From contig JAWKNK010000004.1 in assembly GCA_041391745.1 (NCBI GenBank), positions 62,001 through 126,000 on the forward strand: 64,000 nt of DNA, given 5' to 3'. The number at the start of each line of letters is the position of its first letter. Within the stretch, counting starts at the first letter, position 1. The position numbers and the translations under genes were made by a program. Source of the DNA: JAIXWP01 sp041391745. GTDB taxonomy: Bacteria; Bacteroidota; Bacteroidia; Flavobacteriales_D; Sanyastnellaceae. Below, in pieces: positions 50,724-60,964 of the stretch. The notes beneath the pieces are model-generated. The model ran no database searches. It was not told the origin of the DNA and saw nothing but the letters and a program-made list of their open reading frames with translations.

Positions 50724-51509
50724 TTAACCTTTCATTTTTTGGACAATATCCTCAGGTAGATAACTGAAGAAAGTATCACCACGAAGTCCGATTCTAAGGC
50801 ACTCCAAAGGAATAACTTCATTTTCAGCAATGTTTCCAAGATTCACATTGTGTCCTAAATGCTTAATAAAATATACTTGTTGAGCTTTCTTTGGAGCTTC
50901 CCAAAGAATATCCTCAGCTTTTACTTTTTGAAGAATTTTATTGATAAGCACCACGTGTGCCTGACCATTCGGTCTGTAGATACCAACAGTACCGCTTTCA
51001 CGAGCTTCCGCAATCACTTTCCAGCTTCCAGCTTGAAGTTCGGTGCTCATCATTTTGATCCATTTTGAAGGAGAAATCAATATTCCTTCTTCCTTTGAAC
51101 CTACTTCTGAAAGCACTCGGTAGTTTTTTGCGTATTTCGCGATCAATTCGCATTTATCGTCGTGTGGAATCACCATGCTTCCGTCTGAAACTTCTAGTGT
51201 TGTCAATCCAAGCTTGTTGATATAACGCTCGTATTCGTCCATTTGATTGCGTACGTAGAAAGCTTCAAAAAGCGTTCCTCCTACATAAACATCGATATCG
51301 TTCTTTTTATAAAAATCAACTTTATCCTTTACATTTTTTGCAAAGGCAGATGTACCAAACCCGAGTTTAACAAGGTCTACAAATTCCCCAGATGTTTCAA
51401 CGAGATCTTCGGCTTGACGAAGGCTTAAGCCTTTGTCCATAACCATAGTAACGCCAGCGTTTCTGGATTTCTTTGTTCTTTCAGGAATGTTGTTTAATGA
51501 AAAATTCAT
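50724..51509 (-). CDS. Phosphosulfolactate synthase (ComA-like)
   Basis: A 261-residue TIM-barrel enzyme of the ComA family that joins sulphite to phosphoenolpyruvate, giving phosphosulfolactate. Motifs: GVTMVMDKGLSLRQAEDLVETSGEFVDLVKLGFGTSAF (about 19-56), DVYVGGTLFEAFYVRN (about 73-88), LEVSDGSMVIP (about 105-115) and VIAEARESGTVGIYRPNG (about 165-182). In archaea this starts coenzyme M synthesis; in bacteria it can lead to sulfolactate or, through sulfopyruvate, cysteate. Bacteroidota make cysteate-based sulfonolipids, so a link is possible but not shown. A -7-like TATCTTTG lies 35 bases ahead of its start. Confidence 0.88.
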   Translation of the reverse strand: MNFSLNNIPERTKKSRNAGVTMVMDKGLSLRQAEDLVETSGEFVDLVKLGFGTSAFAKNVKDKVDFYKKNDIDVYVGGTLFEAFYVRNQMDEYERYINKLGLTTLEVSDGSMVIPHDDKCELIAKYAKNYRVLSEVGSKEEGILISPSKWIKMMSTELQAGSWKVIAEARESGTVGIYRPNGQAHVVLINKILQKVKAEDILWEAPKKAQQVYFIKHLGHNVNLGNIAENEVIPLECLRIGLRGDTFFSYLPEDIVQKMKG

Positions 51510-51544
51510 GTAGTCAGTGAGAATTTAGGTAGGTGCAAAGGGGG

Positions 51545-51552
51545 CAAAGATA
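51545..51552 (-). promoter_or_regulatory. Possible -7 element TATCTTTG
   Basis: Minus-strand TATCTTTG (TAnnTTTG), 35 bases ahead of the phosphosulfolactate synthase start. The same octamer precedes the TPR gene (52986-52993). No clear -33 box. Confidence 0.35.
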
Positions 51553-51562
51553 ATGGTATTTT

Positions 51563-52966
51563 TTAATCCTTATTTTTCATCAAATCGATGAAAAGTAGGT
51601 TGTTTTTGATGTCAGGGTATTCCTGCAAATCTTCCATTCCTTCCTGGTCGTATTGAAACATTCTGAACAATAAGTCTTGAGCTTCGATATGCTGACCAGC
51701 TGCCATTAAATATGCGACTTTTCTATAACCTAAATCCGAACTTTGAGGATTTTTCTGCCACCCTCATTAATGGTAGCTATGGCTTTTTGATAGTCTTTTT
51801 GAATAAAGTAGACGTCGCTGTGATCGAGCCACACATCTTCATTTTCAGGGAACCTTGCCGTCAATGTTTCAGTGATGGATTCAGCCTCAGCGAGGTGATT
51901 TATTTTCTTTAATATTTCAACAAGAAATAAGTGGTAATCTGGATTTTCAGGCTCGAGTTCTATTGCTCGTTCGATGAATGAAATTGCATCACCAGTTTTG
52001 CCTTGTAAGTCCATGACCATGCCTATACCCAAGTAGGCATCCGCGTAGAACTCATCGTCTTGAATTGATTTTCTGTAATAAAAAAGGGCCTTATCAAACT
52101 CCTCTAGCTTTTCAAAACACTCACCAATGTGACAGTAGATGGGAGCATGAGGTGGTTCACTTAGGCATACGATTCTTCAAAGGTTGAAATAGCCTCTGCG
52201 AATTTGTCCATTTTGAATAATGCATGCGCTTTATTGTAGTAAGCAGGTGCAAAATCGTTTTGAATGGCCAAGCAATAATCGTAAGCATCCAAAGCTTCCT
52301 CGAGTTGATCTAACTTTTGGTAGGCGTTGCCCAGATTGTACCACGCGGGGAAACTATAGGGGTGTTTTTCAATAAACGCTAGATAGTATTCTGTGCACTC
52401 AGCGGTGCGGTCTGCCGTGTCGAAACAGTAGGCCAACTCATAAAGCAGTGTTTCGTTGTCGGGAGTTTTCTTTAATGCTTCTTGAAGTACCTCGATTGCA
52501 CGGTCAAGCGATCCATGTTTTCATACTCAAGAGCTATTTCTAAATAAATATCCTCTTCCGCCTCGTCTCCACTGAGCAATAGGGCGCGTTTAAACAACTC
52601 AATAGCTTGTTTGTGTTCGCGCAGTTGGCTATAGATTGAAGCCATAGTAAGAATGACCTCTTGGTTTTGAGGTTCAAACTTCTCCAAAGTCTTAAGTCTA
52701 GCCAAAGCCTTGGTAAGACGTCCCATGCCAGCCAAAATTTGACTTTCACGAAGCATCAAAGTAATATTTTCAGGAAATAAAGTATATGCGTATGTAATCG
52801 CATTTAAAGCTTGGTTGAACTTATTGACGTCGCAATAAAAGTCGACTATTCCTTCGAATTCTTCAATGTCGAAGTAGTAAGACTCATCATTCGCCACCAT
52901 CTTTTCGTATCTGTTAACCAAGTCTTCAGCATTGTGCTGATCGCGGTCATCTTCGTTCATAGGCAC
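51563..52966 (-). pseudogene. TPR-repeat protein with three frameshifts
   Basis: Joined frames give about 468 residues of tetratricopeptide repeats: EEFEGIVDFYCDVNKFNQALNAI, PQNQEVILTMASIYSQLREHKQAIELFKRAL, AWYNLGNAYQKLDQLEEALDAYDYCLAI, FYADAYLGIGMVMDLQGKTGDAI and AAGQHIEAQDLLFRM. The frame changes at about 52505, 52164 and 51745; each is restored by adding one base to a short G, C or A run (GG, CCC, A6). No signal peptide: the start is NEDDRDQHNAEDLVNRYEK. Partners are unknown. Promoter-like TATCTTTG lies at 52986-52993. Confidence 0.8.
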
Positions 52967-52985
52967 CAGTAGTGTTCAGGTACTT

Positions 52986-52993
52986 CAAAGATA
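52986..52993 (-). promoter_or_regulatory. Possible -7 element TATCTTTG
   Basis: Minus-strand TATCTTTG (TAnnTTTG), 19 bases ahead of the TPR gene start at 52966. Confidence 0.35.
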
Positions 52994-53080
52994 CGATTTT
53001 TCCTTTCTGTGAGGGCTAGTTTTGAGCAATTATTAACAGAAATTAAACACGTAATCCAAGCTTGATGGCCTGACTAGTAG

Positions 53081-53712
53081 CTATTTGTCTGTAAATAAGT
53101 AATACAGCAATTTTATATACTCATTGTTGGTGATGATCATTCCCGATTCATTTTTCCACCAGGAATCCTTTTCAAATCCATCTGCCTTAGCTCCATGATA
53201 TCGCGTCTGGATATTGTTTTCAGTAAATAAATCTTCAAATACCCATCTCACACGCCTTAAATGATAATCGCTTGAAAGGATGGTAACATGCTTAAAATGA
53301 TGTTCTTTACAATACACTAAAACCTCTGAAGCTTCCTCTCGGGTGCTCGTGCTTTTTGTCAATGCAACGATATGATCTACTGGAACTCCTTCATTGACCA
53401 TCCAATGTCTGGTGAGTTCTGCTTCATACATGGTTGTATCCAAAGCCTGTATTTTCTCAGGTTGATTGCCACCTGTAACAATGAATTGAAGCGTCGTGTC
53501 TTTTTGATAAAGCGCAATGGCCTCGTTTCCGCGCATATAACTGTCGCCGCCAAGCACTACTACACTTCAGTAGGTTCCCAGGGGTCACTAGCCGTTAGAA
53601 AACTTCCCATTCCCTTAAAAATTGGAACTCGGAAAAGTATGAGGAGAGAGAGAAGGACTAAAGCATATACCATCGTTCGTATCATGCAGAAAGCCCAAAG
53701 TCGTTTTAACAT
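53081..53712 (-). pseudogene. YdcF-family (DUF218) protein with one frameshift
   Basis: The open C-terminal 158 residues (LGGDSYMRGNEAIALYQ, FIVTGGNQPEKIQALDTTMYEAEL, TREEASEVLVYCKEHHFKHVTILSSDYHLRRV) are a YdcF/DUF218 domain, associated with envelope and polysaccharide functions. An N-terminal membrane helix (VYALVLLSLLILFRVPIF) is encoded upstream in another frame from ATG 53712, and the two join as TEV-VVVLGGDS if one base is added near 53564. With the shift corrected the protein has about 210 residues. Confidence 0.8.
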
Positions 53713-53732
53713 AACGCAAATCTAGGAAAAGT

Positions 53733-53740
53733 TATATTTG
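53733..53740 (+). promoter_or_regulatory. Possible -7 element TATATTTG
   Basis: Matches TAnnTTTG, 20 bases ahead of the receptor start at 53761, in the divergent gap to the YdcF gene. Confidence 0.35.
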
Positions 53741-53760
53741 CCTCAACAACAACTAATGGT

Positions 53761-55971
53761 ATGAAAATTTTTCGACTCATGATGGTCGCCACCATCATGT
53801 CTTTTTCTATTTTGAGTTCTGCTCAAGTTGATACAGTCAAGCTTGAAAAGAGACTCGATCAAATTACCATCATGCCTCAAATTCTATATGTTCAATTGTA
53901 TACAGCTAGGTACAAATCGGACATAGTGGATTTGATGAATTATGCAGGAAAGAAGAATGAAGAAATTTATCTTGCTGAAGTGCCCTTTCCGCTATCAGAA
54001 AAAATGGTCGCCAGGTGTTTGCTAGAATTCCTGGCGTTTTTGTTTATGATATGGACGGCACAGGAAATCAAACCAATATTTCAACTCGTGGATTGGACGC
54101 TCATAGAGGGTGGGAGTTCAATATTCGAAAAGATGGAGTGCTCACCAATTCTGATATGTACGGGTACCCAGCAAGTCATTTTAATATCCCCATGGAAGCC
54201 GTCAATCGAATAGAATTGATTCGTGGTGGAGGAGCAAATCAATATGGGGCGCAGTTTGGAGGAATGCTTACTATGTGACTTATGAGCCGAACACATACAA
54301 CAAGTGGGAAGGAAAGTGGTGCTCAACGGTGGATCTTTCGGAATGAATAGCCTATTTACTCAACTAGGCGGCTCCGCAGGGAAGTGGAGGTACAGCGGTT
54401 GGTTTAGCAGAAAAAGTAGTGATGGATATAGAGATAATTCTTCGTCAAAATATGGATCGGAGAATTTATCGTTGTACTATGATGCCAGCGAAAAACTTAA
54501 ATTCAAATGGGATTGGTCACATTCCAATTACATCATTCAACTTGCAGGGCCATTAAACGATTCTATGTTTTTTGCGGACCCGACGATGGCAACGCGGTCA
54601 AGAAATTATTATAACCCAAATATTCATGTGCCTTCTATGAAGGTGAACTGGGAATTGAGTCGCACTACAAATTTTCAAGTTATTTCTTCTGCTGTGCTCG
54701 GTGTAAGAAACAGCGTTATGTTTGATAAGCCAGCAACAGTAAACGATGCGATTATTGACTCTACGTTATCCTATGCGAATAGGCAAGTGGACATAGACAA
54801 TTTTAATAGCTATACGAATGAAATTAGGTATCTCAGTTTTTTCATGTTTTGCATCGATTCAATTCAACGTTGATTGTTGGTGCTCAAACTATGAATAATC
54901 GAATGCGTAGGAGACAGCAAGGAGTTGGTACCACAGGAACCGATTACGATTTGACTAGAGTAAATGATTATTGGGGAAGAAACATGCATTACAACACCAA
55001 TAATTTGGCTCTTTTTGCGGAATATCAATTCAACTTTTCCGATAGATGGTCCATATCACCTGGGCTGAGATACGAAGATGGAATTTCTGTTTTTAGTGGA
55101 GATATAGCTTACTACAATGCGGATAGTGTGCGCAATGAAATATCACATCAATTTTTATTGAAGAGTATTTCAACATCTTACCATTTTATGAAAGGCATGG
55201 AGATTTATGCTAACTATGCTGGAGCCTATCGTCCTGTAATTTTAAAAGATATTGTGCCTGCTTCCATATATGAATCTGTAGATAAAAATTTAAAGGATGC
55301 TCGTGGCTTTAATTCAGAAATCGGACTTAGAAATGGCGTCACGATATCAATTGGATGTATCTGTTTACTACCTTGACTATAAAAATCGATTAGGTACCAT
55401 TGCATTGAATGATAGTGTAAATAATCTTCAGATTTATAGAACGAATATTGGAAACTCTCGAAGTATCGGCAGTGAATTTTACTTGAACTTTACAATCTAC
55501 CGCAGGGGAAATTGGGATGTTCAATTGTTTAACTCAACGGCATATAATAATAGTGTTTATTATGATGCAGCTATTAAAGTTGGAAATGTAAATGAAGATG
55601 TTTCTGGTCACAAAGTGGAAAGCACCCCTGAATGGATTTCTAGGACTGGCTTAAATCTTACTTATAGGAGAATTTCTTTTAACGCCTTGTTTAGTTATGT
55701 CTCGGATTCATATGCTGATGCGCTTAATTCTATTGAGCCAAATGCTTCAGGAAGCACAGGATTAGTGCCCGAATATGCACTGCTTGATTTGGGTGTTAAG
55801 TATAAAGTGAGTGATTCTTTTTTGATTCAATTCAACGTAAATAATGTGACGGACCAATCATATTTCACGAAGCGACCACAATTTTATCCAGGCCCAGGCA
55901 TTTGGCCATCCGATGGAAGAGGTTTCAGCTTGAGCATAGTTTCAAATTTTGCAGAAAGAAGATACAAGTAA
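53761..55971 (+). pseudogene. FecA-like TonB-dependent receptor with frameshifts
   Basis: Joined frames give about 735 residues: signal peptide (SFSILSSAQ), plug domain with RQVFARIPGVFVYDMDGTGNQTNISTRGL and EAVNRIELIRGGGANQYGAQFGGML, then beta-barrel strands to the C-terminal GFSLSIVSNFAERRYK. The plug sequence is like FecA, the ferric-citrate receptor. Frames change at about 54000, 54271, 54315, 54840 and 55340; three are explained by one missing A or T (for example LTM* becomes LNYVTYEPN with one A at 54271). The barrel's final third (55400-55970) is intact. The substrate is inferred to be a ferric siderophore or citrate. Confidence 0.85.
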
Positions 55972-56012
55972 GTCTTAGATACTGTAAATTTCGATTATTA
56001 ATTAATTACGAG

Positions 56013-56375
56013 ATGAACAACACTACAGATTACATCACAAGTCTGGACGGAGTGCAAAAGGAATATTGTGAGCAAATCAGATCAATAATAAGTAAGGTCG
56101 TACCAGAAGCTTCTGAAACATGGAAGTATGGATTACCAACATTCGACTTACATGGGAACTTAGTCCATTTTGCAGCTTCAAAAAATCACTTAGGATTTTA
56201 CCCTGGTGCAAGTGGTGTAAAGAATTTTGAAGATCGATTGGAAGAATATAATTTTTCGAAAGGTGCCATTCAGTTTCCCTATACTAAAAAGCTTCCTGTA
56301 AAGCTGATACAGGACATTGTAAGATTTAGAAAAAAGGAAAATCTAGAAAAGGCGAAAGCCAAAAAGAAGAAATAA
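56013..56375 (+). CDS. DUF1801-domain protein
   Basis: A 120-residue cytoplasmic protein: DYITSLDGVQKEYCEQIRSIISKVVPEASETWKYGLPTFDLHGNLVHFAASKNHLGFYPG is the DUF1801 (YdhG/frataxin-like fold) signature; family members are sometimes called iron chaperones on fold grounds only. It ends with a Lys-rich tail. The start ATG 56013 fits the family better than the longer frame from 55902, which overlaps the receptor. It is 41 bases after the FecA-like receptor, so an iron-related role is possible. Confidence 0.82.
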   Translation: MNNTTDYITSLDGVQKEYCEQIRSIISKVVPEASETWKYGLPTFDLHGNLVHFAASKNHLGFYPGASGVKNFEDRLEEYNFSKGAIQFPYTKKLPVKLIQDIVRFRKKENLEKAKAKKKK

Positions 56376-57247
56376 TTAAACGCGTAAGATCCAAGGGGCA
56401 AGTATGCTTCCCAAGTCAAGTTCTTCTTTACATGATCCAATCTTTACTAAAGCTTCTTTAGCGTTTTGTAAACTTTGCATATCTTGTCGATAGCTGTTGT
56501 TCCAATGGGTATCATTCAACCATCTCACAGCTTCCTCTTCTGTCATTTGAAATCTGTTTTGCAACTGACGTAGGTAAATATGGTTCTGTTTAAAATCAAT
56601 ACATTCGGGAATCATACTATCCAAAATGGCTTTGATAGCCGATTCGTTTTGAGCCAAAGAATCATTTGAAGCAACTATTAAAAAGCCTGACCAAGGAGCT
56701 TGAAATTCTCCTATTTTTTTCAGTTGTCCGCTTTTGACAAATGGTCGTGTCATGAACTTTTCCCAATAGAAAACATCACTTTCACCAGACACGAGTGCGT
56801 CCAATCCGCCATGAAGACTCTGAATAACTTGAAATTGTTCTTCTTTTATGTCTAGAAAGCGCTTCTTCGCATGAACCATTGCCATGAGATGACTACCACT
56901 TCCAAAACGCGAAATCGCATAATTTAAATTGTCCTTTTTCTCCCAATGCTCCATTTCCTTTTGAGCACCAGAATATATTCCCCAAACCAGTGGAGATTCG
57001 ATATAGGTTTTTACAATTTTTGCCTGTAAACCATTACTAACGGCGCTCAAGAATCCTTCTGTGAGAAGTATGGCCATGTCTAAATCTCCACGTTCTAACG
57101 CAGAGGTCATCGCGCCGGTTCCCCCCGCGAAGTAGGTCCATTCTACATGTAAGCCCAGTTCTTCGAATAGCCCTTTTTCCAAGGCAAGTTGCAAGGAGAA
57201 AGTTGATGTTCAGGAACACCACCTATTTTAATTACTGAAGAAGTCAA
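56376..57247 (-). pseudogene. Periplasmic-binding-like protein without signal peptide, frameshifted at the start
   Basis: The intact 272 residues (ELGLHVEWTYFAGGTGAMTSALERGDLDMAILLTEGFLSAVSNGLQAKIVKTYI, then RFGSGSHLMAMVHAKKRF) belong to the NMT1/THI5-like type 2 periplasmic-binding fold. The N-terminus is in another frame: VIKIGGVPEHQLSP joins LQLALEKGLFEELG if one T is added near 57193, with TTG 57247 as the likely start. It has no signal sequence, and no ABC permease or ATPase lies beside it; relatives of this kind are found as cytoplasmic proteins. It overlaps the end of the vWA gene by 20 bases. Confidence 0.7.
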
Positions 57248-59352
57248 AACTAAAAGTTATTAGTAAGTACCAGCGCTTTCTAAGCAACATTCTGCATTCC
57301 TAGCAGACCTAGAATGACTGCTAGCAACCATTGAAGTTGATCAAATCATCAAGCTGTTTATTCTCATAAATAACAGTGCTGATGTTGTTATTGTTGTCTA
57401 TGATTTCGGCAAGTCTAGATAGATCTGATGGATAAACCATTTCTCCTTGATGCTCGCCTGCTAATTGATAAAGTAATTTGTGATCAGCAATCGTATTGGT
57501 GAGTTCCACTTGAAGGGCTCGAACACTAAATTCTCCTGTCTCCTTTAATGTTTTGCCTTCACTCACAACTGTTGCTACATAAGTGTAATTTCCAACAGGA
57601 AGTTGGCCGGCATTCAAATGATAGCGTGCGTTGTCGAAGCTAAAAGTGTACTTGAATTCATTGCCATCGTCATTTTTAAATACAATGCTGATGTCTTTTT
57701 CAGCAATCGGTTCAAAGCTGGAATTGTACAATTCCGCATCAAAAATAACATTCACATTTTCAGCAAAATTATTTGCGCCGTTTACTCTAAACGGTGATTT
57801 GTCTTCTTTTGAAGCAAGGTATTGTACCATTTTAGTGACGAATCCATCGAATACTTCATGAGTTTCGAATTTGTCTGAAACTATTGATTCTCCATCTCCA
57901 AAGTCCTTCTCCAGCTTGACCATCTACTTTTAATTCAATTTTTTATTGAAAGCTAAAAGGGTTTTTGAGTAATGATCTGACCTACTTTTTTGCGTCACCA
58001 AAACTTGTGCTCCAGGCGAGGTTTTAATTGTACCAAACGGAATACTCCAACGGAGGAGCGGTATTGATCATTGTTTGCTGATACTGTTCCTCCAAATTAA
58101 ATGCTGTAAAGAAAGTATTGGACAACGCCGCTTGAACATCAGGTTGATGTTTCGATAATCTTCTAATTGAAATCCATTTTGCAAATCATTGTATGCACGG
58201 AAATCAGTGTTTCCACCCCATATAAATAAGCTCCGGTATGTTCTTACTCGGCTTGCTCAAAATTTGATTAGCTCCGAGTTGGCCCGCTGCCGGCAATTGG
58301 TGAAAAATGACCAAATTGTAGTCTTCTACATTTCCTGAAAATTTATTAATCAAAAAAGTGTTGACCTGGTAGGCTTCATTGTTTGAAATGGATTCATGAA
58401 GCGCATTGATGTCTGGGTGTGCGTTTGCCGCGAGTATCAGCACTTTTTGTCGGCTATCGAGAACATCAATGTAAATGTCTTTTTTATTGTTTACGTAGGT
58501 GATCTCGTTTTCTAACCTAGAAATGGTCACGGTATATTTTTGAAGCCCTACTGAAGATGCTTCTTGAATAATATCGATTGTTTTTGAGGCGCGATTAGAA
58601 TCAAAAGTAATTTCTTGGTTAAATACAACGTTGCCTTTGTGCGAAACTTCAACAATTGCTTTTTCCCCTTTAGCTTTTCTTCCTTCTGCACGAATTGAAA
58701 TTGGAAATCTATTGTTTAAATAGGCCAATCTGTTCGCATTGACTTCAGCAATTAGTGCATCTTTTTTTATAGTGGTATCGCCAAGTGCTATTGTGTAAAC
58801 AGGCGCTTTCAACGAATTGAAGGCATACAATGGATTGCTTCCTTTATTGAATATTCCATCAGAAGCAATCACCACTGCACCTAAGTTTCTGCCCGAGTAT
58901 TTTGAATTGATAGCGTCGTACAAAGCTGTAAAGTCTGTCAATTCTTCATCGAATTGAATTGAATCTATTCCAGATTTTACCTCATCTCCAAATGAGAAAG
59001 TCTGTACATCAAATTTTTCTGAAAGCTTTTCTTTTAATGCTTTGATTTGGATTAAATAATCATTCTTGTAGTACGATGAGTCACCTCCAACGATAATAGA
59101 GTTGGAATTGTCTTGAGCAAGTACGATGATAGGTTTTTCCTCCGTGTTGTTCGTTGTTTTGACAAGTGGTTTTAGGAGAAAAAATGAAATCATAAAAACG
59201 GCAGCAAATCGCAGGAATCCGAGGAGTGCTGCGAGTTGGCTGCCGTAATTTTTATTGAATCTGTCGCGAAAATACAATGCCCCTGCATAGATAATTCCCA
59301 TCGCTATGCACAGTATCACTAACCAAGAAGAGGCTTCCGTTAAGATCGACAA
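57228..59352 (-). pseudogene. vWA-domain membrane protein with frameshifts
   Basis: The first 382 residues (58204-59352) are open: membrane helices at about 8-27 and 45-62, then a von Willebrand A domain with the MIDAS motif DNSNS and ASDGIFNKGSNP, and Ig-like strands. The rest follows in other frames: GGNTDFRAYNDLQNGFQLED, FGTIKTSPGAQVLVTQ, GEGLWRWRI, then an open stretch (57321-57900) and a last helix WLLAVILGLLG with LLRKRWYLLITFSFDFFSN. In total about 700 residues, the normal size of this Bacteroidota family. At least six shifts occur between 57.25 and 58.22 kb. Confidence 0.8.
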
Positions 59353-59378
59353 ATTATAAGTGTTTTAAAATTCAAATG

Positions 59379-60125
59379 TTACATCAACATACCACCGCAA
59401 ACGTGTAATGTTTGTCCGGTAATATATGCGCTCATATTGCTAGCTAAAAATACAGTGGCATTCGCAATATCCTCTGGCGTTCCACCGCGTTTCAACGGAA
59501 TAGCTTCTCTCCATTGTTGAACTACTTTCTCATCCAAGGCGCCAGTCATTTCCGTTTCAATAAAACCTGGAGCGATAGCATTGCAACGAATGTTTCTAGA
59601 ACCTAATTCAGCGGCAACGCTTTTGGTAAATCCAATGATACCTGCTTTTGATGCTGCGTAGTTGGCTTGACCAGCATTTCCTTTCACACCCACCACAGAA
59701 GACATGTTGATGATGCTTCCAGATTTAGCCTTGAGCATTGGTTTGATAACGGCCTTTGTAAGATTGAAAACGGATTTCAAGTTGACATTCATGATTTCAT
59801 CCCATTGTTCTTCCGACATTCTCATCAAAAGGTTATCACGAGTGATTCCGGCATTGTTTACCAAAATGTCAACCGTTCCGAATTCTTTTACTACTTCGTC
59901 AATAAGGGCATGAGCTGCCTCAAAATTGGAAGCATCGCTCTTGTATCCTTTTGCAACGCCACCATTCGCTGTGAGTTCCGCTTCTAGTGCGCGTGCTTTT
60001 TCTTCAGATGAAGCGTAAGTGAATACCACTGTAGCTCCTTCTTGTATAAATTTTTCAGCAATTCCTTTTCCGATACCTCTTGAAGCACCAGTGATGATTG
60101 CTACTTTTCCTTCTAATAATTTCAT
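59379..60125 (-). CDS. fabG: 3-oxoacyl-[acyl-carrier-protein] reductase
   Basis: A 248-residue short-chain dehydrogenase: NADPH loop ITGASRGIGKGIAEKF (11-26), NNAGITRDNLLMRM (90-103), the catalytic Ser142/143, Tyr156 and Lys160 in NMSSVVGVKGNAGQANYAASK and the C-terminal PEDIANATVFLASNMSAYITGQTLHVCGGMLM. The NAGITRDNLL and final GGM segments are those of FabG in fatty-acid elongation. It is 20 bases after the Fe-S protein gene on the same strand and probably co-transcribed. Confidence 0.93.
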   Translation of the reverse strand: MKLLEGKVAIITGASRGIGKGIAEKFIQEGATVVFTYASSEEKARALEAELTANGGVAKGYKSDASNFEAAHALIDEVVKEFGTVDILVNNAGITRDNLLMRMSEEQWDEIMNVNLKSVFNLTKAVIKPMLKAKSGSIINMSSVVGVKGNAGQANYAASKAGIIGFTKSVAAELGSRNIRCNAIAPGFIETEMTGALDEKVVQQWREAIPLKRGGTPEDIANATVFLASNMSAYITGQTLHVCGGMLM

Positions 60126-60145
60126 GTCGATTGTAGTTATGAGGG

Positions 60146-60940
60146 TTATAGGTCGGCAGCGTTTGCAATAAGCTCAGCAATATCTTTTACGACCATTTCA
60201 GATTCTTTTTCAAAATGCTTCGCACCGTCTGTCATCATGGTGTTGCAGAAAGGACAACCCGTCGCAATGATTTGAGCGTTGGCTTCAATCGCGTCTTCGG
60301 TTCTTTCTACATTCACTTCCTTGTTGCCAGGTTCGGCTTCTTTAAACATTTGAGCACCACCAGCTCCACAGCAAAGGCCATTGGCTTTGCTTCTTTTCAT
60401 TTCTACCAATTCTGAATCAAGAGCAGATAGCAATTCTCTTGGTGCGTCATACACATTATTTCCTCTGCCTAAATAACAAGGGTCATGGAAGGTGATACGC
60501 TTGCCTTTGAATTCTCCGCCGTCCTTCAATGTGATGCGTCCTTCGGCAATCAATGAATTGATAAGTTGTGTGTGATGCACAACTTCGTATGTACCTCCCA
60601 AATTGGGATATTCATTTTTTAAAGTGTTGAAGCAGTGTGGACATCCAGTCACAATCTTTTTCACTTCATACCCATTCAACACAGCGATATTTTGCATCGC
60701 CATCATTTGAAATAGAAATTCATTTCCCGCACGTTTTGCTGGGTCCCCTGTACACATTTCTTCTTCGCCCAAAATGGCAAATGAAATCTGACAATGCTGA
60801 AGAATCTTAGCAATTGCTTTTGTGATTTTTTTTGCGCGGTCGTCAAAGCTTCCTGAGCAACCTACCCAAAATAGAATTTCAGGAACCTCGCCAGCAGCAA
60901 GACATTCCGCCATAGTTTTCACTTGAAGTTCTTGACTCAT
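60146..60940 (-). CDS. HdrD-like iron-sulphur (CCG-domain) protein
   Basis: The 264-residue protein has two CCG-type cysteine motifs: CSGSFDDRAKKI near 28 and CCGAGGAQMF at about 200, with HDPCYLGRGNNVYDAP and TGCPHCFNTLKNEYPNLGG. Two such motifs bind noncubane [4Fe-4S] clusters in heterodisulphide reductase B/D, GlpC and LutA relatives. Soluble, cytoplasmic. Together with the membrane Fe-S protein at 61395-62717 it looks like a two-subunit electron-transfer complex of HdrDE type whose substrate is unknown. A HAD gene lies between. Confidence 0.87.
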   Translation of the reverse strand: MSQELQVKTMAECLAAGEVPEILFWVGCSGSFDDRAKKITKAIAKILQHCQISFAILGEEEMCTGDPAKRAGNEFLFQMMAMQNIAVLNGYEVKKIVTGCPHCFNTLKNEYPNLGGTYEVVHHTQLINSLIAEGRITLKDGGEFKGKRITFHDPCYLGRGNNVYDAPRELLSALDSELVEMKRSKANGLCCGAGGAQMFKEAEPGNKEVNVERTEDAIEANAQIIATGCPFCNTMMTDGAKHFEKESEMVVKDIAELIANAADL

Positions 60941-60964
60941 AAGCTACTTTATTGTTTAATCAGA

